A stretch of DNA of 28,390 nucleotides from JAICTV01 sp035634055 (GCA_035634055.1 DASQDR010000262.1:1-28390), one strand, 5' to 3'. Numbered from the stretch's first letter, positions 1 through 8,686 are shown. Numbers and translations: made by a program. The notes: generated from the sequence alone by a model not told the origin.

Positions 1-918
1 GCCGATCCGGCCAACGGTGGAGCCGCGCCCGCCGCGCCGCGTGCCGCCGATTCCGTCGACCTTGGTGCCGCGCCCGCCGGAGCCGCCGGCGTGCCGGACG
101 TCTCGCCGCGGCCGCCCGCTTTTCTCGTCACCTGCGAGGAGCGCGAGAACGACCGCTGGTCGCCGCTCCAGGTCACGTCCGTCAGCCGCACCGGCGGCGA
201 GGCGGACGCCGTGGTGACCATCACCGGCGCCGGCCGCGCCGGCACGACGTCGGTGGCCGTCACCTTCGTGCAGGACGCGCGCACGGGCACCGCGCGGTTC
301 CTGGTGCAGCGGCAGCGGCGGATGCGCGCCCGCCCGCTCGCCGGGGCGCAGTCGAGCGACCTGGTGCAGCTCTTCAACGACCACCAGCCCGAGACGCGGC
401 TCTACCTCGTGCCGCTGCTGGCAGAGCTGGGCCGCGGCGACCTGCTCCGGCCGAGGCCCGGCGACGTCTACCGCGCGTTCCCGAGCATCCCGCCGGACCC
501 GAAGGTGTCGCGGCAGGTGCGCGACCTGCTGCCGGCGCTGGACTCGACGGAGTCGACCGAGCGCGACGCGGCCGTGGCGAAGGTGGAGGCGCTGGGCGCG
601 CCGGCGCTGCTGGCGGTGGCGCGGCTGGATCCGTCGGAGCTGACGCCCGAGCAGTCCAGCCGGCTCGGGGCGCTGCTGGCGAGGCACAGCACGTGGACGG
701 ACCCGGCCGCCGCGGCGCGCGACCCGGATTTCCTGGTGGATTGCCTGGAGGACGACGATCCCGCCGTCCGCGCCGCCGCGCTGGACGCGCTGCGCCCGCT
801 GGCCCGGCGCGAGGTTCGGTTCGACCCGGCCGCCGCACCCGAGCAACGCGCCCGCGCGGCCGCGAGCATCCGGGAAGCCCTGCGCACGCCGGCACCGGAG
901 CCGGCGGCGGCGGAGTGA
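1..918 (+). CDS. HEAT-repeat-like protein, 5' end outside the window
   Basis: The frame is open from the first base, so the true start lies upstream. An internal GTG at 91 is possible but has no convincing ribosome site. The visible 305 residues begin with an Ala/Pro-rich stretch, then a beta-rich segment, then a helical region. Near the C-terminus the motif LEDDDPAVRAAALDALRPL resembles one HEAT repeat, and LGAPALLAVARL may be another. The protein ends in an Ala/Pro/Glu tail. Similar architecture is common in uncharacterised planctomycete proteins, where HEAT-like helices usually mediate protein contacts. No catalytic motif is visible and function is unknown. The gene converges on the ABC transporter ATPase gene, with a palindrome in the gap. 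I am confident it is coding and only moderately confident of the HEAT assignment. Confidence 0.75.
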   Translation, partial: ADPANGGAAPAAPRAADSVDLGAAPAGAAGVPDVSPRPPAFLVTCEERENDRWSPLQVTSVSRTGGEADAVVTITGAGRAGTTSVAVTFVQDARTGTARFLVQRQRRMRARPLAGAQSSDLVQLFNDHQPETRLYLVPLLAELGRGDLLRPRPGDVYRAFPSIPPDPKVSRQVRDLLPALDSTESTERDAAVAKVEALGAPALLAVARLDPSELTPEQSSRLGALLARHSTWTDPAAAARDPDFLVDCLEDDDPAVRAAALDALRPLARREVRFDPAAAPEQRARAAASIREALRTPAPEPAAAE

Positions 919-967
919 TGACGAATTGAGGTATGCGAAGCTGCGGGAGCGTTGCGAAGACTGGAGC

Positions 968-1025
968 TTGAAGATTGGAACTTGAAAGACCCTGACTCAC
1001 TGGCCGTTCAAGTTCCAATCTTCAA
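968..1025. repeat. Inverted repeat between convergent genes, possible bidirectional terminator
   Basis: Two perfect 19-base arms (968-986 and 1007-1025, arm sequence TTGAAGATTGGAACTTGAA and its complement) flank a 20-base loop. The element is much richer in A and T than its surroundings. It sits between the stop codons of two convergent genes, where a hairpin could end transcription from both sides, although there is no clean T-run. The right arm shares a 16-base word with a second site at 24618-24633, so it belongs to a dispersed family. Confidence 0.7.
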
Positions 1026-1098
1026 TCCTCAAGCGCCCGGCACAGGCCCTCACCCTGACGCTTTCCCCGAACACCGGGCCAGCCGACCGCAAGCCCCT

Positions 1099-2595
1099 CT
1101 ACGCCGCCGCGTCGCTCACGCCGGCCATCATGCGGAGCAGGCGTTCCTGCGTCGCCTGCGCGCGCGCGACCTCGCCGGCGATCCGGCCGTGGCGCATCAC
1201 CAGCACGCGCGTCGCGAGGTTGATCACCTCGGGCAGCTCCGAGGAGATCAGGATAATGGCGATGCCGCGGCTGGCGAGGTCGTCGATGATCTGGTGGATC
1301 GCCGCCTTGGCCCCGACGTCCACGCCGCGGGTCGGCTCGTCGACGATCAGCACCTTGCAGTCGCGCGCCAGCCACTTGGCCAGCGCGATCTTCTGCTGGT
1401 TGCCGCCGGACAGCGCCGCGACCGGCGTGCGCAGGCTCGGCGTCTTGACGCGCAGTTGCTCGAAGTAGGTGATCGCCAGCTTTTTCTCGGCGCGGTAATC
1501 GAGCAGCCCGAGCAGGCGCTTCAGGCGGTCGAGCATCGCCAGCGACGCGTTCTGACGCCCGCTCATCATCAGCACGAGCCCCTGCCGCTTGCGGTCCTCC
1601 GGCACCAGGCCGACGCCGCGCCGCATGGCCTGGCGCACGCGCCCCAGCGGCAGCGGCCGGCCGTCGAGCGTCACCTTCCCGGTGGCGAACTTGTCGAGCC
1701 CGAAGATCGCCTTGCACACCTCGCTGCGCCCGGAGCCGACCAGCCCCGCGAAGCCCACGATCTCGCCGGCGCGCAGGTCGAACGAGACGCCTCGGAACTT
1801 CCCGGCCGACGCGAGGTTCTCGACGCGCAGGATCGTCTGCCGCGGCTGGGCGTGCAGGTGCTGCGGGAAGTACTGATCGAGCGATCGCCCGATCATCAGC
1901 CGCACCACCGCGTCCTCGCTGGCCTGGGCGCGGGTCAGCGTGCCGACGTACCTGCCGTCGCGCAGCACGCTGAGCCGGTCGCACAGGCGGAAGACCTCGG
2001 GCATGCGGTGCGAGACGTAGATCATCGTCACGCCGCGCGACTTGAGCTTCTCGATCAGCTCGAACAATCGCTGCGCCTCGGGCTCGGATAAGGAGCTGGT
2101 CGGTTCGTCGAAGATCAGGATGCGCGCCCCCGTGCCGACGGCCGAGGCGATCTGCACCAGTTGCTCCTGCGCCGTCGACAGCGCGCGCATCGGCTGCCGC
2201 ACATCGAGCGGCACGCCGATCTGGTCGAGCAGCTCGGCCGCCCGCGCACGCATGTCGCGCCGGCTGACCAGGCCGAAGCGGCGCGGGTACTGGCCCATGC
2301 ACAAATTCTCGGCGACCGACAGGTCCGGGCAGAAGGCCAGCTCCTGGTGGACCATCCCGACGCCACGCTTGTTGGCGTCGCGCGGCGAGCGGAAGCTCAC
2401 CGGCCGCCCGTCGATGCGCACGACGCCGTCATCCGCGCGGTAGATCCCAGCCAGGATCTTGCCGAGCGTGGACTTGCCCGCGCCGTTCTCCCCCATCAGC
2501 GCATGGCACTCGCCGCGCTCGATCGACAGCGAGACGCGGTCGAGCGCGGTCACGCCGGCGAAGGTTTTCGTAATGTTCTGGTACTCGATGAACAT
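1099..2595 (-). CDS. Sugar ABC transporter ATP-binding protein, RbsA/MglA type
   Basis: This 498-residue protein has two fused nucleotide-binding domains, the usual form and length for ATPases of ribose/galactose/xylose-type importers. The first domain has Walker A GENGAGKST (residues 35-43), a signature-like LSTAQEQL and Walker B ILIFDEPTS. The second has a degenerate P-loop (GLVGSGRSEV), a good signature LSGGNQQK and Walker B VLIVDEPTRGVD. This asymmetry is characteristic of the family. It would work at the inner face of the cytoplasmic membrane and energise the permease encoded upstream. It is the last gene of the permease, binding protein, ATPase operon and is separated from the binding-protein gene by a large inverted repeat. 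The sugar cannot be told from sequence, so no specific gene symbol is given. Confidence 0.95.
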   Translation of the reverse strand: MFIEYQNITKTFAGVTALDRVSLSIERGECHALMGENGAGKSTLGKILAGIYRADDGVVRIDGRPVSFRSPRDANKRGVGMVHQELAFCPDLSVAENLCMGQYPRRFGLVSRRDMRARAAELLDQIGVPLDVRQPMRALSTAQEQLVQIASAVGTGARILIFDEPTSSLSEPEAQRLFELIEKLKSRGVTMIYVSHRMPEVFRLCDRLSVLRDGRYVGTLTRAQASEDAVVRLMIGRSLDQYFPQHLHAQPRQTILRVENLASAGKFRGVSFDLRAGEIVGFAGLVGSGRSEVCKAIFGLDKFATGKVTLDGRPLPLGRVRQAMRRGVGLVPEDRKRQGLVLMMSGRQNASLAMLDRLKRLLGLLDYRAEKKLAITYFEQLRVKTPSLRTPVAALSGGNQQKIALAKWLARDCKVLIVDEPTRGVDVGAKAAIHQIIDDLASRGIAIILISSELPEVINLATRVLVMRHGRIAGEVARAQATQERLLRMMAGVSDAAA

Positions 2596-2603
2596 AGGTA
2601 GAC

Positions 2604-2764
2604 GTAAGCACGAAACCCTAAGCAGGAAATCCTAAACAAATTAGAAGGCGGAAAAGAAGGAAACTTGGAGCGGCCACCCAACTGCAGGCGCGCTGCGTTC
2701 CTTCGTTTTCTGCTTGGAGTTTCCTGACTTGTTTAGGTTTTCCTGCTTAGCATTTCGTGCTTAC
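2604..2764. repeat. Large imperfect inverted repeat inside the sugar ABC operon
   Basis: Arms at 2604-2644 and 2724-2764 match at 36 of 41 positions. They fill the whole gap between the binding-protein and ATPase genes, and the binding-protein stop codon lies inside one arm. The left arm is itself made of degenerate 14-base direct units beginning TAAGCA(C/G)GAAA. The region is AT-richer than the flanking genes. In the transcript it would fold into a long stem-loop just after the binding-protein stop. Such structures often stabilise upstream mRNA or limit read-through, which would suit higher binding-protein than ATPase levels. That role is inferred. Confidence 0.8.
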
Positions 2765-3753
2765 TTGCCCAGCCACTTATCCCACTTCTTCCCATACTCC
2801 GCCGCGTTCTCCTTCGTCACCTTCGTCAGTGGATCGATGATGCGCTTGTCGCTGGGGTCCTTGCCGTTGGCGATCTTGTCGAGCAGGATCTCAACCGACT
2901 TGTAGCCCCAGCCGTAGCAGTCCTGGGCGTAGAGGGCCTCGACGTACCCTTCCTCGACATACGGGAGCTGCGCCGGCAGCGCGTCGACGCTGACGACCTT
3001 CACGCTGCCCGGCTGCCACTTGAGCGCGCCCTTGGTGAACAGCGGCCAGCCGCCGATCATCGCCCAACCCTGGATGCCCGGGTTCGTCGTCTGCGCGGAC
3101 TGCACGGCGCGGACGGCGTCCTCCGGGGTCTCGGGGTGATAGAAGACGCCGTTGCCGTCGTTCAGCTCCTTCATCTCCGCGTGCTTCTTCAGCTCCTCGC
3201 GCACCGCCTTCACGCGCGCCTGGAGGTTGGGGGCGCTCTGGTTGCCGGCCAGGATCGCGATGGTGCCCTTGTTGCCCATCGCCTTGGCCAGTTCCTCCAT
3301 CACCACCTTGCCGCAGGTGGCATCGTCGGTGCCGTAGTAGGCGATGCGCCTGGAGCGCGGGGCGTCGGAGTCGAAGGTGACGACCGTGACGCCGGCGGAG
3401 ACGGCACGGTTGATGGCGGGGGTGACGGTGTTGGCCTCGGTGCAGCTCACGGCGATTCCCTGCGCACCGCTGCGGACGAGGGAATCGATCGCCTGCGCCT
3501 GCTTCTGCGCGTCCTCGTCCGTCGGCGTCTGCCAGTCGATCGTCACGTCGGCGTTGTACTTCTGCCCCAGTTCCTTGGCGGCGTCCTTCGCGCCCGAGTA
3601 GGCGGCTTGGAAGACGGCGTTGGACTGCGACTTGGCGACCAGGCCAATGGTGATCTTCTTCCGCTCCTGCGCGCCCGCGGCCGGCTGGCGGACCAGCGCC
3701 GCGAAACCGGCGACGGCCAAGACGATGACGGTGAGACGAAGAATCGTTCGCAT
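2761..3753 (-). CDS. Sugar ABC transporter substrate-binding protein, periplasmic-binding type 1 (RbsB-like)
   Basis: The chosen start (MRTILRL) follows a good ribosome site, GGGAGTGGAGCTT; a start 17 codons further upstream is open but less likely. The product is 330 residues. A signal peptide runs to about residue 28 (AGA then QE), with no lipobox, so it should be a soluble exported protein. The mature part has the periplasmic-binding fold: a first strand (KKITIGLVAKSQSNAVFQA), TDEDAQKQAQAIDSLV, GIAVSCTEANTVTPAINRAV and VVTFDSDAPRSRR, a pattern typical of ribose/xylose-type binding proteins. It delivers a sugar to the permease encoded 69 bases upstream in the same operon. The Asp in FDSDAP corresponds to the conserved sugar-contacting region. 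The ligand is not determinable by eye. Confidence 0.93.
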   Translation of the reverse strand: MRTILRLTVIVLAVAGFAALVRQPAAGAQERKKITIGLVAKSQSNAVFQAAYSGAKDAAKELGQKYNADVTIDWQTPTDEDAQKQAQAIDSLVRSGAQGIAVSCTEANTVTPAINRAVSAGVTVVTFDSDAPRSRRIAYYGTDDATCGKVVMEELAKAMGNKGTIAILAGNQSAPNLQARVKAVREELKKHAEMKELNDGNGVFYHPETPEDAVRAVQSAQTTNPGIQGWAMIGGWPLFTKGALKWQPGSVKVVSVDALPAQLPYVEEGYVEALYAQDCYGWGYKSVEILLDKIANGKDPSDKRIIDPLTKVTKENAAEYGKKWDKWLGK

Positions 3754-3822
3754 AAGCTCCACTCCCGAAAGGTTGGTGGGACACGCACGCACGCGCTCGC
3801 GCATCGTTCGCGATGCTCAAAC

Positions 3823-4947
3823 TCAGATCTGCTTCGCGCCTGCGAGCCGCCGGTTGCGCACGTACTCGCTGAAGCGGTCGACCGCGACCGCGGCGATGAT
3901 GGCGGCGCCGATGATGATGCTGCTGTACTCGCGGTTGAGGTTGAGGATCAGGATACCGTTGTCGATCAGCGCGATCACCAGCGTCCCCAGCAGCGCCCCC
4001 AGCGCCGTGCCGCGCCCGCCGGTCAGGCTCGCCCCGCCCACCACCGCGCCCGCGATGACCAGCAGCTCGTACCCGTAACCGGTGTTGGTCGACGCCGCGC
4101 CGAAATACCCGACGGCGACGAGCCCCGCCACGCCGGCCGCAAGCCCCGACAGCGCGTACACGCGCAGCTTGATCCGCGCCACGCGCAGGCCGCTGAACCG
4201 CGCCGCTTCCTCGTTCCCGCCGACGGCGTAGTTCTCGCGCCCCGCCACGGTGAGGCCGAGGTAGAACCACCCGGCGAGCACGCACGCCAGCGCGATGAGG
4301 ATCGGCGCGGGCTGCAGCCCCGCGACGCCGGCGACCTCCTTGGGGACCTCGTACATCATGAAGTGGTCGGTGAAGCTCATCGGCAGCACCTTGCCCGGCT
4401 CCGGCAGCGTCTTGAGCGTGATCCAGACGTTGCCGATGCCGCGGAAGATGCTCATCGTCCCCAGCGTGACGATGAACGGGTGCATGCGCAGCGCGGTGAC
4501 CAGCGCGCCGTTGACCAGCCCGCACGCCAGCCCGACGCCGCACGCGACGGCGGCCGCCGTCGGGATCGTCTTCCAGCCGCTGGCCTCCTCGGCGAAGTTC
4601 TGCAGCACGTAGGCGGTCGCCAGCGCGGAGAGCGCGAAGATCGAGCCGACGGAGATGTCGATCCCGCCGGAGATGATCACGCACGTGACGCCGACGGCCA
4701 TGATGGCGTACCACGACATCGGCGTGGCGACGCCCCCGAGCAGGTTGCTGGCGCGGAAGAAGTTGTTGACCCGCTCGCCAGCGATGGTGACGCTGCCGCC
4801 GAAGTAGGTGAAGACGAGCCCCAGCAGGACGATGACGAGCAGCAGCCCCGCCTCCTGCAAGCGCGGCAGCCCGGCGGTACGCATCGCTGGGCGGGCGTGG
4901 AGGGCAACCGGGGGCACGGATGGCGGCGTCGGCGTGGTGGCGTCCAT
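3823..4947 (-). CDS. Sugar ABC transporter permease, RbsC/BPD_transp_2 family
   Basis: The 374-residue protein has many hydrophobic segments and the family hallmark GGIDISVGS near residue 95. Other conserved blocks are MHPFIVTLGTM, AVGGNEEAARFSGL (the cytoplasmic loop that contacts the ATPase) and GGASLTGGRGT. The N-terminus carries about 30 Pro/Ala-rich residues before the first membrane span, somewhat longer than usual. It is the first gene of the operon, ahead of the binding protein and ATPase. No Shine-Dalgarno sequence precedes the ATG. A TAAACT box ends about 11 bases before it, so the transcript may have a very short leader. An internal ATG at codon 22 is an alternative start. Confidence 0.93.
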   Translation of the reverse strand: MDATTPTPPSVPPVALHARPAMRTAGLPRLQEAGLLLVIVLLGLVFTYFGGSVTIAGERVNNFFRASNLLGGVATPMSWYAIMAVGVTCVIISGGIDISVGSIFALSALATAYVLQNFAEEASGWKTIPTAAAVACGVGLACGLVNGALVTALRMHPFIVTLGTMSIFRGIGNVWITLKTLPEPGKVLPMSFTDHFMMYEVPKEVAGVAGLQPAPILIALACVLAGWFYLGLTVAGRENYAVGGNEEAARFSGLRVARIKLRVYALSGLAAGVAGLVAVGYFGAASTNTGYGYELLVIAGAVVGGASLTGGRGTALGALLGTLVIALIDNGILILNLNREYSSIIIGAAIIAAVAVDRFSEYVRNRRLAGAKQI

Positions 4948-5099
4948 CGTCGCCGGACAGTTTAGTGCAAACGGCCGCGGCTACGCCATGCCATCGCCAA
5001 GGCCGCTGCGGGCGTGCCGGCGCTGACGCCCACGGGCGTACGATCGGCGCAGGATCGTCAGGCCGGATGCGGCGGCGCATTGGCCGCGAGGGGGCGGCG

Positions 5100-5630
5100 T
5101 CAGACCGATACGGTCGCCCGCCGCGCTGCGACTTCGGCGGCGCGTTGGACGCCCTGCTCGGCGGGGCCGGTCAGCAGGCCGAGGGCGGCGCCCCAGACAA
5201 TGTGCGCGACGATCATCAGCGCGTTGCGCTCCCGCGGGTGGCGCGTGGCCGGCTCGTGCAGGTCGGCGGCGGGGAGCAGGCCGAGGTAACTGGCGGTCCA
5301 GACGATCAGGCCCCACGTGACGCCCGTGAGCACCCCCGGCAGGCGCACCCGCGGCGCCAGCAGCGCGTAGATCGCGCCCATCACGGTGCCGTAGCCGAAG
5401 TGGGAGACCAGCGTGGCGGCCTTGCGTTGCGGCTCGTCGAGGTGCCGCTTGAGGCGCAGGGCATCGAGCACGTTCATGGTCACCTTGCGCGGCGGCAGCG
5501 GGTAACGCTGCCCGCGCGGGAGCGCGCGGTGCATTGCCAGCATGGCCAGGGTCATCGGCGCAGTGGCGGCCAGCCCGCCGAGCGCGCCGGCGATGATTTT
5601 GCTCGTGTCGATGCGAGTGCGGGATGGCAT
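5100..5630 (-). CDS. Small integral membrane protein, DUF1440/DUF6789-like
   Basis: This 176-residue protein has about four hydrophobic segments: near residues 11-32, around the HFGYGTVMGAIYALL block, VLTGVTWGLIVWTASYLGLLP, and MIVAHIVWGAALGLLTG. Patterns such as PLPPRKVTMN, LVSHFGYG and HPRERNALMIVAHIVWG recall a family of small membrane proteins of unknown function, which I recall as DUF1440- or DUF6789-like without having verified it. The start is well supported by GAGGAGAG five bases upstream. It is transcribed in the same direction as the sugar ABC operon, 152 bases before the permease start, and is divergent from the endonuclease III-like gene. A link to sugar transport is possible but not shown. 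Confidence 0.75.
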   Translation of the reverse strand: MPSRTRIDTSKIIAGALGGLAATAPMTLAMLAMHRALPRGQRYPLPPRKVTMNVLDALRLKRHLDEPQRKAATLVSHFGYGTVMGAIYALLAPRVRLPGVLTGVTWGLIVWTASYLGLLPAADLHEPATRHPRERNALMIVAHIVWGAALGLLTGPAEQGVQRAAEVAARRATVSV

Positions 5631-5730
5631 ATGCTCTCCTCAAGGAACGCACGGATGCAGCGCCCGCCGCGCGGACCGCTCGTGCTGCGGTGGCAAAGGG
5701 CGCGCCGGGGCGCGAGCCGCGGTGACAAGG

Positions 5731-6678
5731 ATGTCTAAGCAAACCCGTCCAGAGCGCGCACCACCCCCTGATCCCCGCCAACACGCCGAACCCGGCGAAG
5801 CCGTGCCGCGGTCGGCGCGAAGCCGGCGGAGCAGCGCACCACGCGAGCGAGCGGAGCGAACACAGTTACGGGCGGGCGCGGAACGATCGGTCAATTCGGT
5901 TCGGGCGGCGCGGGCGGCGGGGGTGGAGTCGGCGGCGCGAGCGAGCGAGTCGCAGGTGGCTGCGCAGGCTCCCCCGGCTGTTGGGCGCGCCCCCGCCGGC
6001 ACCGGGCGAAGCCGCAAGCCGGCGTTCGACGTCCCGGAGATGTTCGCGCGCTTGCGAGCGGCCACCGCACCTTACAAGAAGGCGGCGACGTTCGAGCTCG
6101 CCGAGCGCGGGTACGGCGGCGTCTTCCACGCGCTGGTCGGGTGCATCATCTCGATCCGAACGCTGGACGAGGTGAGCCTGCCGACGTCGCTGAAGCTGTT
6201 CGAGGCCGCCCCGACGCCCGCCGACGTCGCGGCGCTGGGGCCGCAGCGGATCGACGCGCTCATTCGCGCGTGCAGCTTCCACGAGCCCAAGGCGCGGCAG
6301 ATCCACGAGATCGCCGCCCGCACCGTCCGCGACTTCGCCGGCGCGCTCCCGTGCGACCTCGACGTACTGACCAGCTTCCGCGGCGTTGGCCCGAAGTGCG
6401 CCAATCTCGCGCTGGGCGTCGCGTGCGGGCGGAGCCCCGGCATCAGCGTCGACATCCATGTCCACCGCGTCACCAGCCGCTGGGGGCTCGTGAGCGCGAG
6501 CACGCCGGAAAAGACAATGGCCGCGCTCATGGAAGCGCTCCCGCGCGATCTGTGGGTCGAGACCAACGCGCTGCTCGTTCCGTTCGGCAAGCACGTCTGC
6601 ACCGGAAAGGCGCCGAAGTGCTCGACGTGCCCGCTGCTGGAGTACTGCCGGCAGGTCGGGGTGACGGAGCACCGGTGA
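5731..6678 (+). CDS. Endonuclease III-like DNA glycosylase/AP lyase with N-terminal extension
   Basis: The C-terminal ~210 residues form an HhH-GPD domain. The helix-hairpin-helix FRGVGPKCANLALG contains the catalytic Lys position, and SVDIHVHRV contains the catalytic Asp. The C-terminal C-x6-C-x2-C-x5-C set (CTGKAPKC, STC, PLLEYC) should bind a 4Fe-4S cluster. The family excises oxidised pyrimidines and nicks the abasic site in base excision repair. Unlike E. coli Nth, the usual SAQATD block reads SIRTLD. The first ~100 residues are low-complexity Arg/Ala/Pro-rich and not part of the fold. I chose the ATG at 5731, preceded by ACAAGG; an ATG at 6040, just before the core, would remove the extension. 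A second Nth-family gene lies about 9 kb downstream. Confidence 0.88.
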   Translation: MSKQTRPERAPPPDPRQHAEPGEAVPRSARSRRSSAPRERAERTQLRAGAERSVNSVRAARAAGVESAARASESQVAAQAPPAVGRAPAGTGRSRKPAFDVPEMFARLRAATAPYKKAATFELAERGYGGVFHALVGCIISIRTLDEVSLPTSLKLFEAAPTPADVAALGPQRIDALIRACSFHEPKARQIHEIAARTVRDFAGALPCDLDVLTSFRGVGPKCANLALGVACGRSPGISVDIHVHRVTSRWGLVSASTPEKTMAALMEALPRDLWVETNALLVPFGKHVCTGKAPKCSTCPLLEYCRQVGVTEHR

Positions 6679-6753
6679 GGCGCGCCAGGACCGTTGGCGT
6701 GGCCTCGCCCGTCAGGCACCGACGGGCTGCCGATGGCCACGGATGTCCGTGCG

Positions 6754-7515
6754 TCAGGTCGGCGTTGCTGCTTCACCCAAGGTGCTGCGAATCCACGCCC
6801 TGACGATCCCTGGCAATTCCTCCGACCACTCGTCGAGCCCGTGGCGCGCGGCCGGGTGGAGCAGCAGTTGCTTTGGCTGGCGGGCGATCTGGTAGACGTG
6901 GCGCGAGCAGTCGGGCGGAAGGACCTCGTCCGCCTCCCCGTGCGCCAGCAGCAGCGCGCAGCGCGGGCCGAGGGTGGAGGCGGGGTCGGCGCCGTAACTC
7001 TGCGTGGAGAGCGCCGCGCAGGCGCGCACCGCCGGCGACGCCGCCGCCGCCTGGATCACCACCGCGCCGCCGAAGGAGTGCCCCGCCAGCGCCATCGCCG
7101 TGATCGACTCCGCCTCGAGGAAGGCGATGCCCGCCAGCACGTCAAGGGTGCTTTCCATCAGTTCGGCCGGCTCGCGGTAGCGGACGCGCAGGGCGGCGAT
7201 GCCGTCGTGGGCGGAAAGGTCCTCGCACAGCCGGGGGTAGAGCCACCCGCGGACCGGCGTGTCGAACCCGCCGCCCGCGCCGCCGACGAAGATCGCCGCG
7301 CGGGTCGCGCCCTCTACCGGGTAGTAGCGCATCTCAATGTTGCCGCGGCTGGTGCGCAGCACCACGGGTTCGAACCGCTCGCCGACCGACCCCCCGCCGG
7401 CCGACCCCCCGCCGACCGACCCTCCGCCTGCCGCGCTCGCCGCCGGCGAGCGTGCGACGTCCGAAACTTCCATTTCCAGCATGCCCGGGCTGCGGCGCCG
7501 CGTGCTGCGAGCCAT
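6754..7515 (-). CDS. Alpha/beta hydrolase
   Basis: The 253-residue protein has an alpha/beta-hydrolase core. The nucleophile elbow is GHSFGG, a probable acid Asp lies in HGEADEVLPP and the probable catalytic His is in ARHGLDE. AIFVGGAGGG near residue 75 may form the oxyanion-hole loop. Residues 25-45 are a Gly/Ser linker of repeated GGGSV/GGGSA units, which comes from a short tandem DNA repeat. No signal peptide is evident, so it is probably cytoplasmic. The ribosome site is exceptional: the 10-base word GGAGGTGATC, matching the 16S anti-Shine-Dalgarno fully, precedes the ATG. It is divergent from the zinc-ribbon/DUF4190 protein gene, with 121 bases between starts. The substrate is unknown; it could be an esterase or dienelactone-hydrolase-like enzyme. 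Confidence 0.85.
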   Translation of the reverse strand: MARSTRRRSPGMLEMEVSDVARSPAASAAGGGSVGGGSAGGGSVGERFEPVVLRTSRGNIEMRYYPVEGATRAAIFVGGAGGGFDTPVRGWLYPRLCEDLSAHDGIAALRVRYREPAELMESTLDVLAGIAFLEAESITAMALAGHSFGGAVVIQAAAASPAVRACAALSTQSYGADPASTLGPRCALLLAHGEADEVLPPDCSRHVYQIARQPKQLLLHPAARHGLDEWSEELPGIVRAWIRSTLGEAATPT

Positions 7516-7636
7516 CGATCACCTCCAGCGCCTGTCCCTCGGGCGAAAGGCGTGCCGACCAGCGGCGGCGGCGGGTCAGACTTTTCCGCCGCGTCTCGGG
7601 TACCATGTGGTCGTCTTTCTCCCGGAGGCGCCGGCG

Positions 7637-8686
7637 GTGGCGGAGCAGCACCAACAGCAGCAGCAGATCAAGTGTCCGCACTGCGGGCAGGCGTACGCGC
7701 TGACGGCGGAGCAGGTCCCGCAGTACGCGGGGCAAACGATCGCCTGCACGCGGTGCGCGAAGCCCTTCACCGTCCCCGCCTCGATCGCCCGCGCCGCCAG
7801 CGCCCGCGCCGCCAGCGGGCGGGGCCTCGGGTCGGGCGGCCCGGCCGCCGCTCGTGTCGCGGCGACCTCGGTCAATCCGCCGCCGCCAGCAGCCGGCCAC
7901 GCGCCGCGCGGCGTCCCGCCGGCGGCGCAGCCGCCCCCGCCATTTCGGCCGCACGAGCATCCGGGCGCGGCGTACGCCGGATACCCCCCGATCGGCTACG
8001 CCGCCGTCCCGGCGACCAGCGGGTTGGCGATTGCGTCGCTCGCGCTCGGCGTCGCCAGCCTGGTGCTTCCACTGTTCGGCGTTGTCGCCATCGTGCTGGC
8101 CATCGCGGCGGTGGTGCGGACATCACGCGACCCGCAACTTAGCGGTAGAGGATTCGCCATCGCCGGGATCGCGCTTGCCGTCGTCTCCTTCGCGCTCTGG
8201 GGGTGCGTGGCGACGGTGATGTTGCCGGCCGTCCGCCAGGGGCGTCACCTGGCACAGCAGGCGCGCTGCGCCGGCAACCTCACGCAGATCGGACAGGCGC
8301 TGATGATTTACGCCCAGGCGAACCAGGGCGTCCTCCCGGACGACCTGACCCACCTCGTGCTCGACGGCACGCTGCCGCAGTCAATCGTGTTCACCTGCCC
8401 CACGTCCGGCGACGTCCCGGCCAACGGCGCGACGCCGCAGCAAACGGCACAGTTGACGGCCAACGACGGGTACGTCTCGTACACCTACGTGGCGGGCGGG
8501 ACGCCGCTGGCGAAGGCAAACGGGCGGACGGTGCTGGCGTACGAGCGGCCGGGCAACCACCCGCGCGGCGGGATCAACGTGCTCTGGGGCGACGGGCGCG
8601 TGACCAACGAGAACGGCGCGGTCGCGGCGGGCGTGACGAACATCGGCGCGGGCGGCCCCAACCCGCCACCGGTGGTCAGCCCCTGA
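7637..8686 (+). CDS. Zinc-ribbon, DUF4190-like membrane, prepilin-head fusion protein
   Basis: A GTG start is chosen because GGAGG lies eight bases before it and the N-terminal zinc ribbon begins just after. The order in the 349-residue product is a Gln-rich start, a zinc ribbon (CPHC at 13-16, CTRC at 37-40), a Pro/Ala-rich linker, a DUF4190-like pair of hydrophobic helices (SGLAIASLALGVASLVLP onward, then FAIAGIALAVVSFALWG), and a C-terminal head. The head starts RCAGNLTQIGQALMIYAQAN, like the region after the helix in planctomycete DUF1559 prepilin-like proteins, and ends with the related NHPRGGINVLWGDGRV. There is no canonical type IV prepilin leader, so the head appears grafted onto a different membrane anchor. 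It is probably a membrane protein facing outward with its head. Function unknown. The next gene encodes a paralogue. Confidence 0.85.
   Translation: MAEQHQQQQQIKCPHCGQAYALTAEQVPQYAGQTIACTRCAKPFTVPASIARAASARAASGRGLGSGGPAAARVAATSVNPPPPAAGHAPRGVPPAAQPPPPFRPHEHPGAAYAGYPPIGYAAVPATSGLAIASLALGVASLVLPLFGVVAIVLAIAAVVRTSRDPQLSGRGFAIAGIALAVVSFALWGCVATVMLPAVRQGRHLAQQARCAGNLTQIGQALMIYAQANQGVLPDDLTHLVLDGTLPQSIVFTCPTSGDVPANGATPQQTAQLTANDGYVSYTYVAGGTPLAKANGRTVLAYERPGNHPRGGINVLWGDGRVTNENGAVAAGVTNIGAGGPNPPPVVSP

Noticed and set aside
2891..5080. Very long open frames opposite or out of frame with the sugar ABC operon (also 3136-4965 plus)
   Set aside because: Their translations are Arg/Ala/Gly-rich without motifs, while the operon frames give complete transporter families. 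They are by-products of high GC content.
7381..7440. CCGACCGACCCCCCGCC-type tandem repeat
   Set aside because: It encodes the Gly/Ser linker of the hydrolase and needs no separate explanation.
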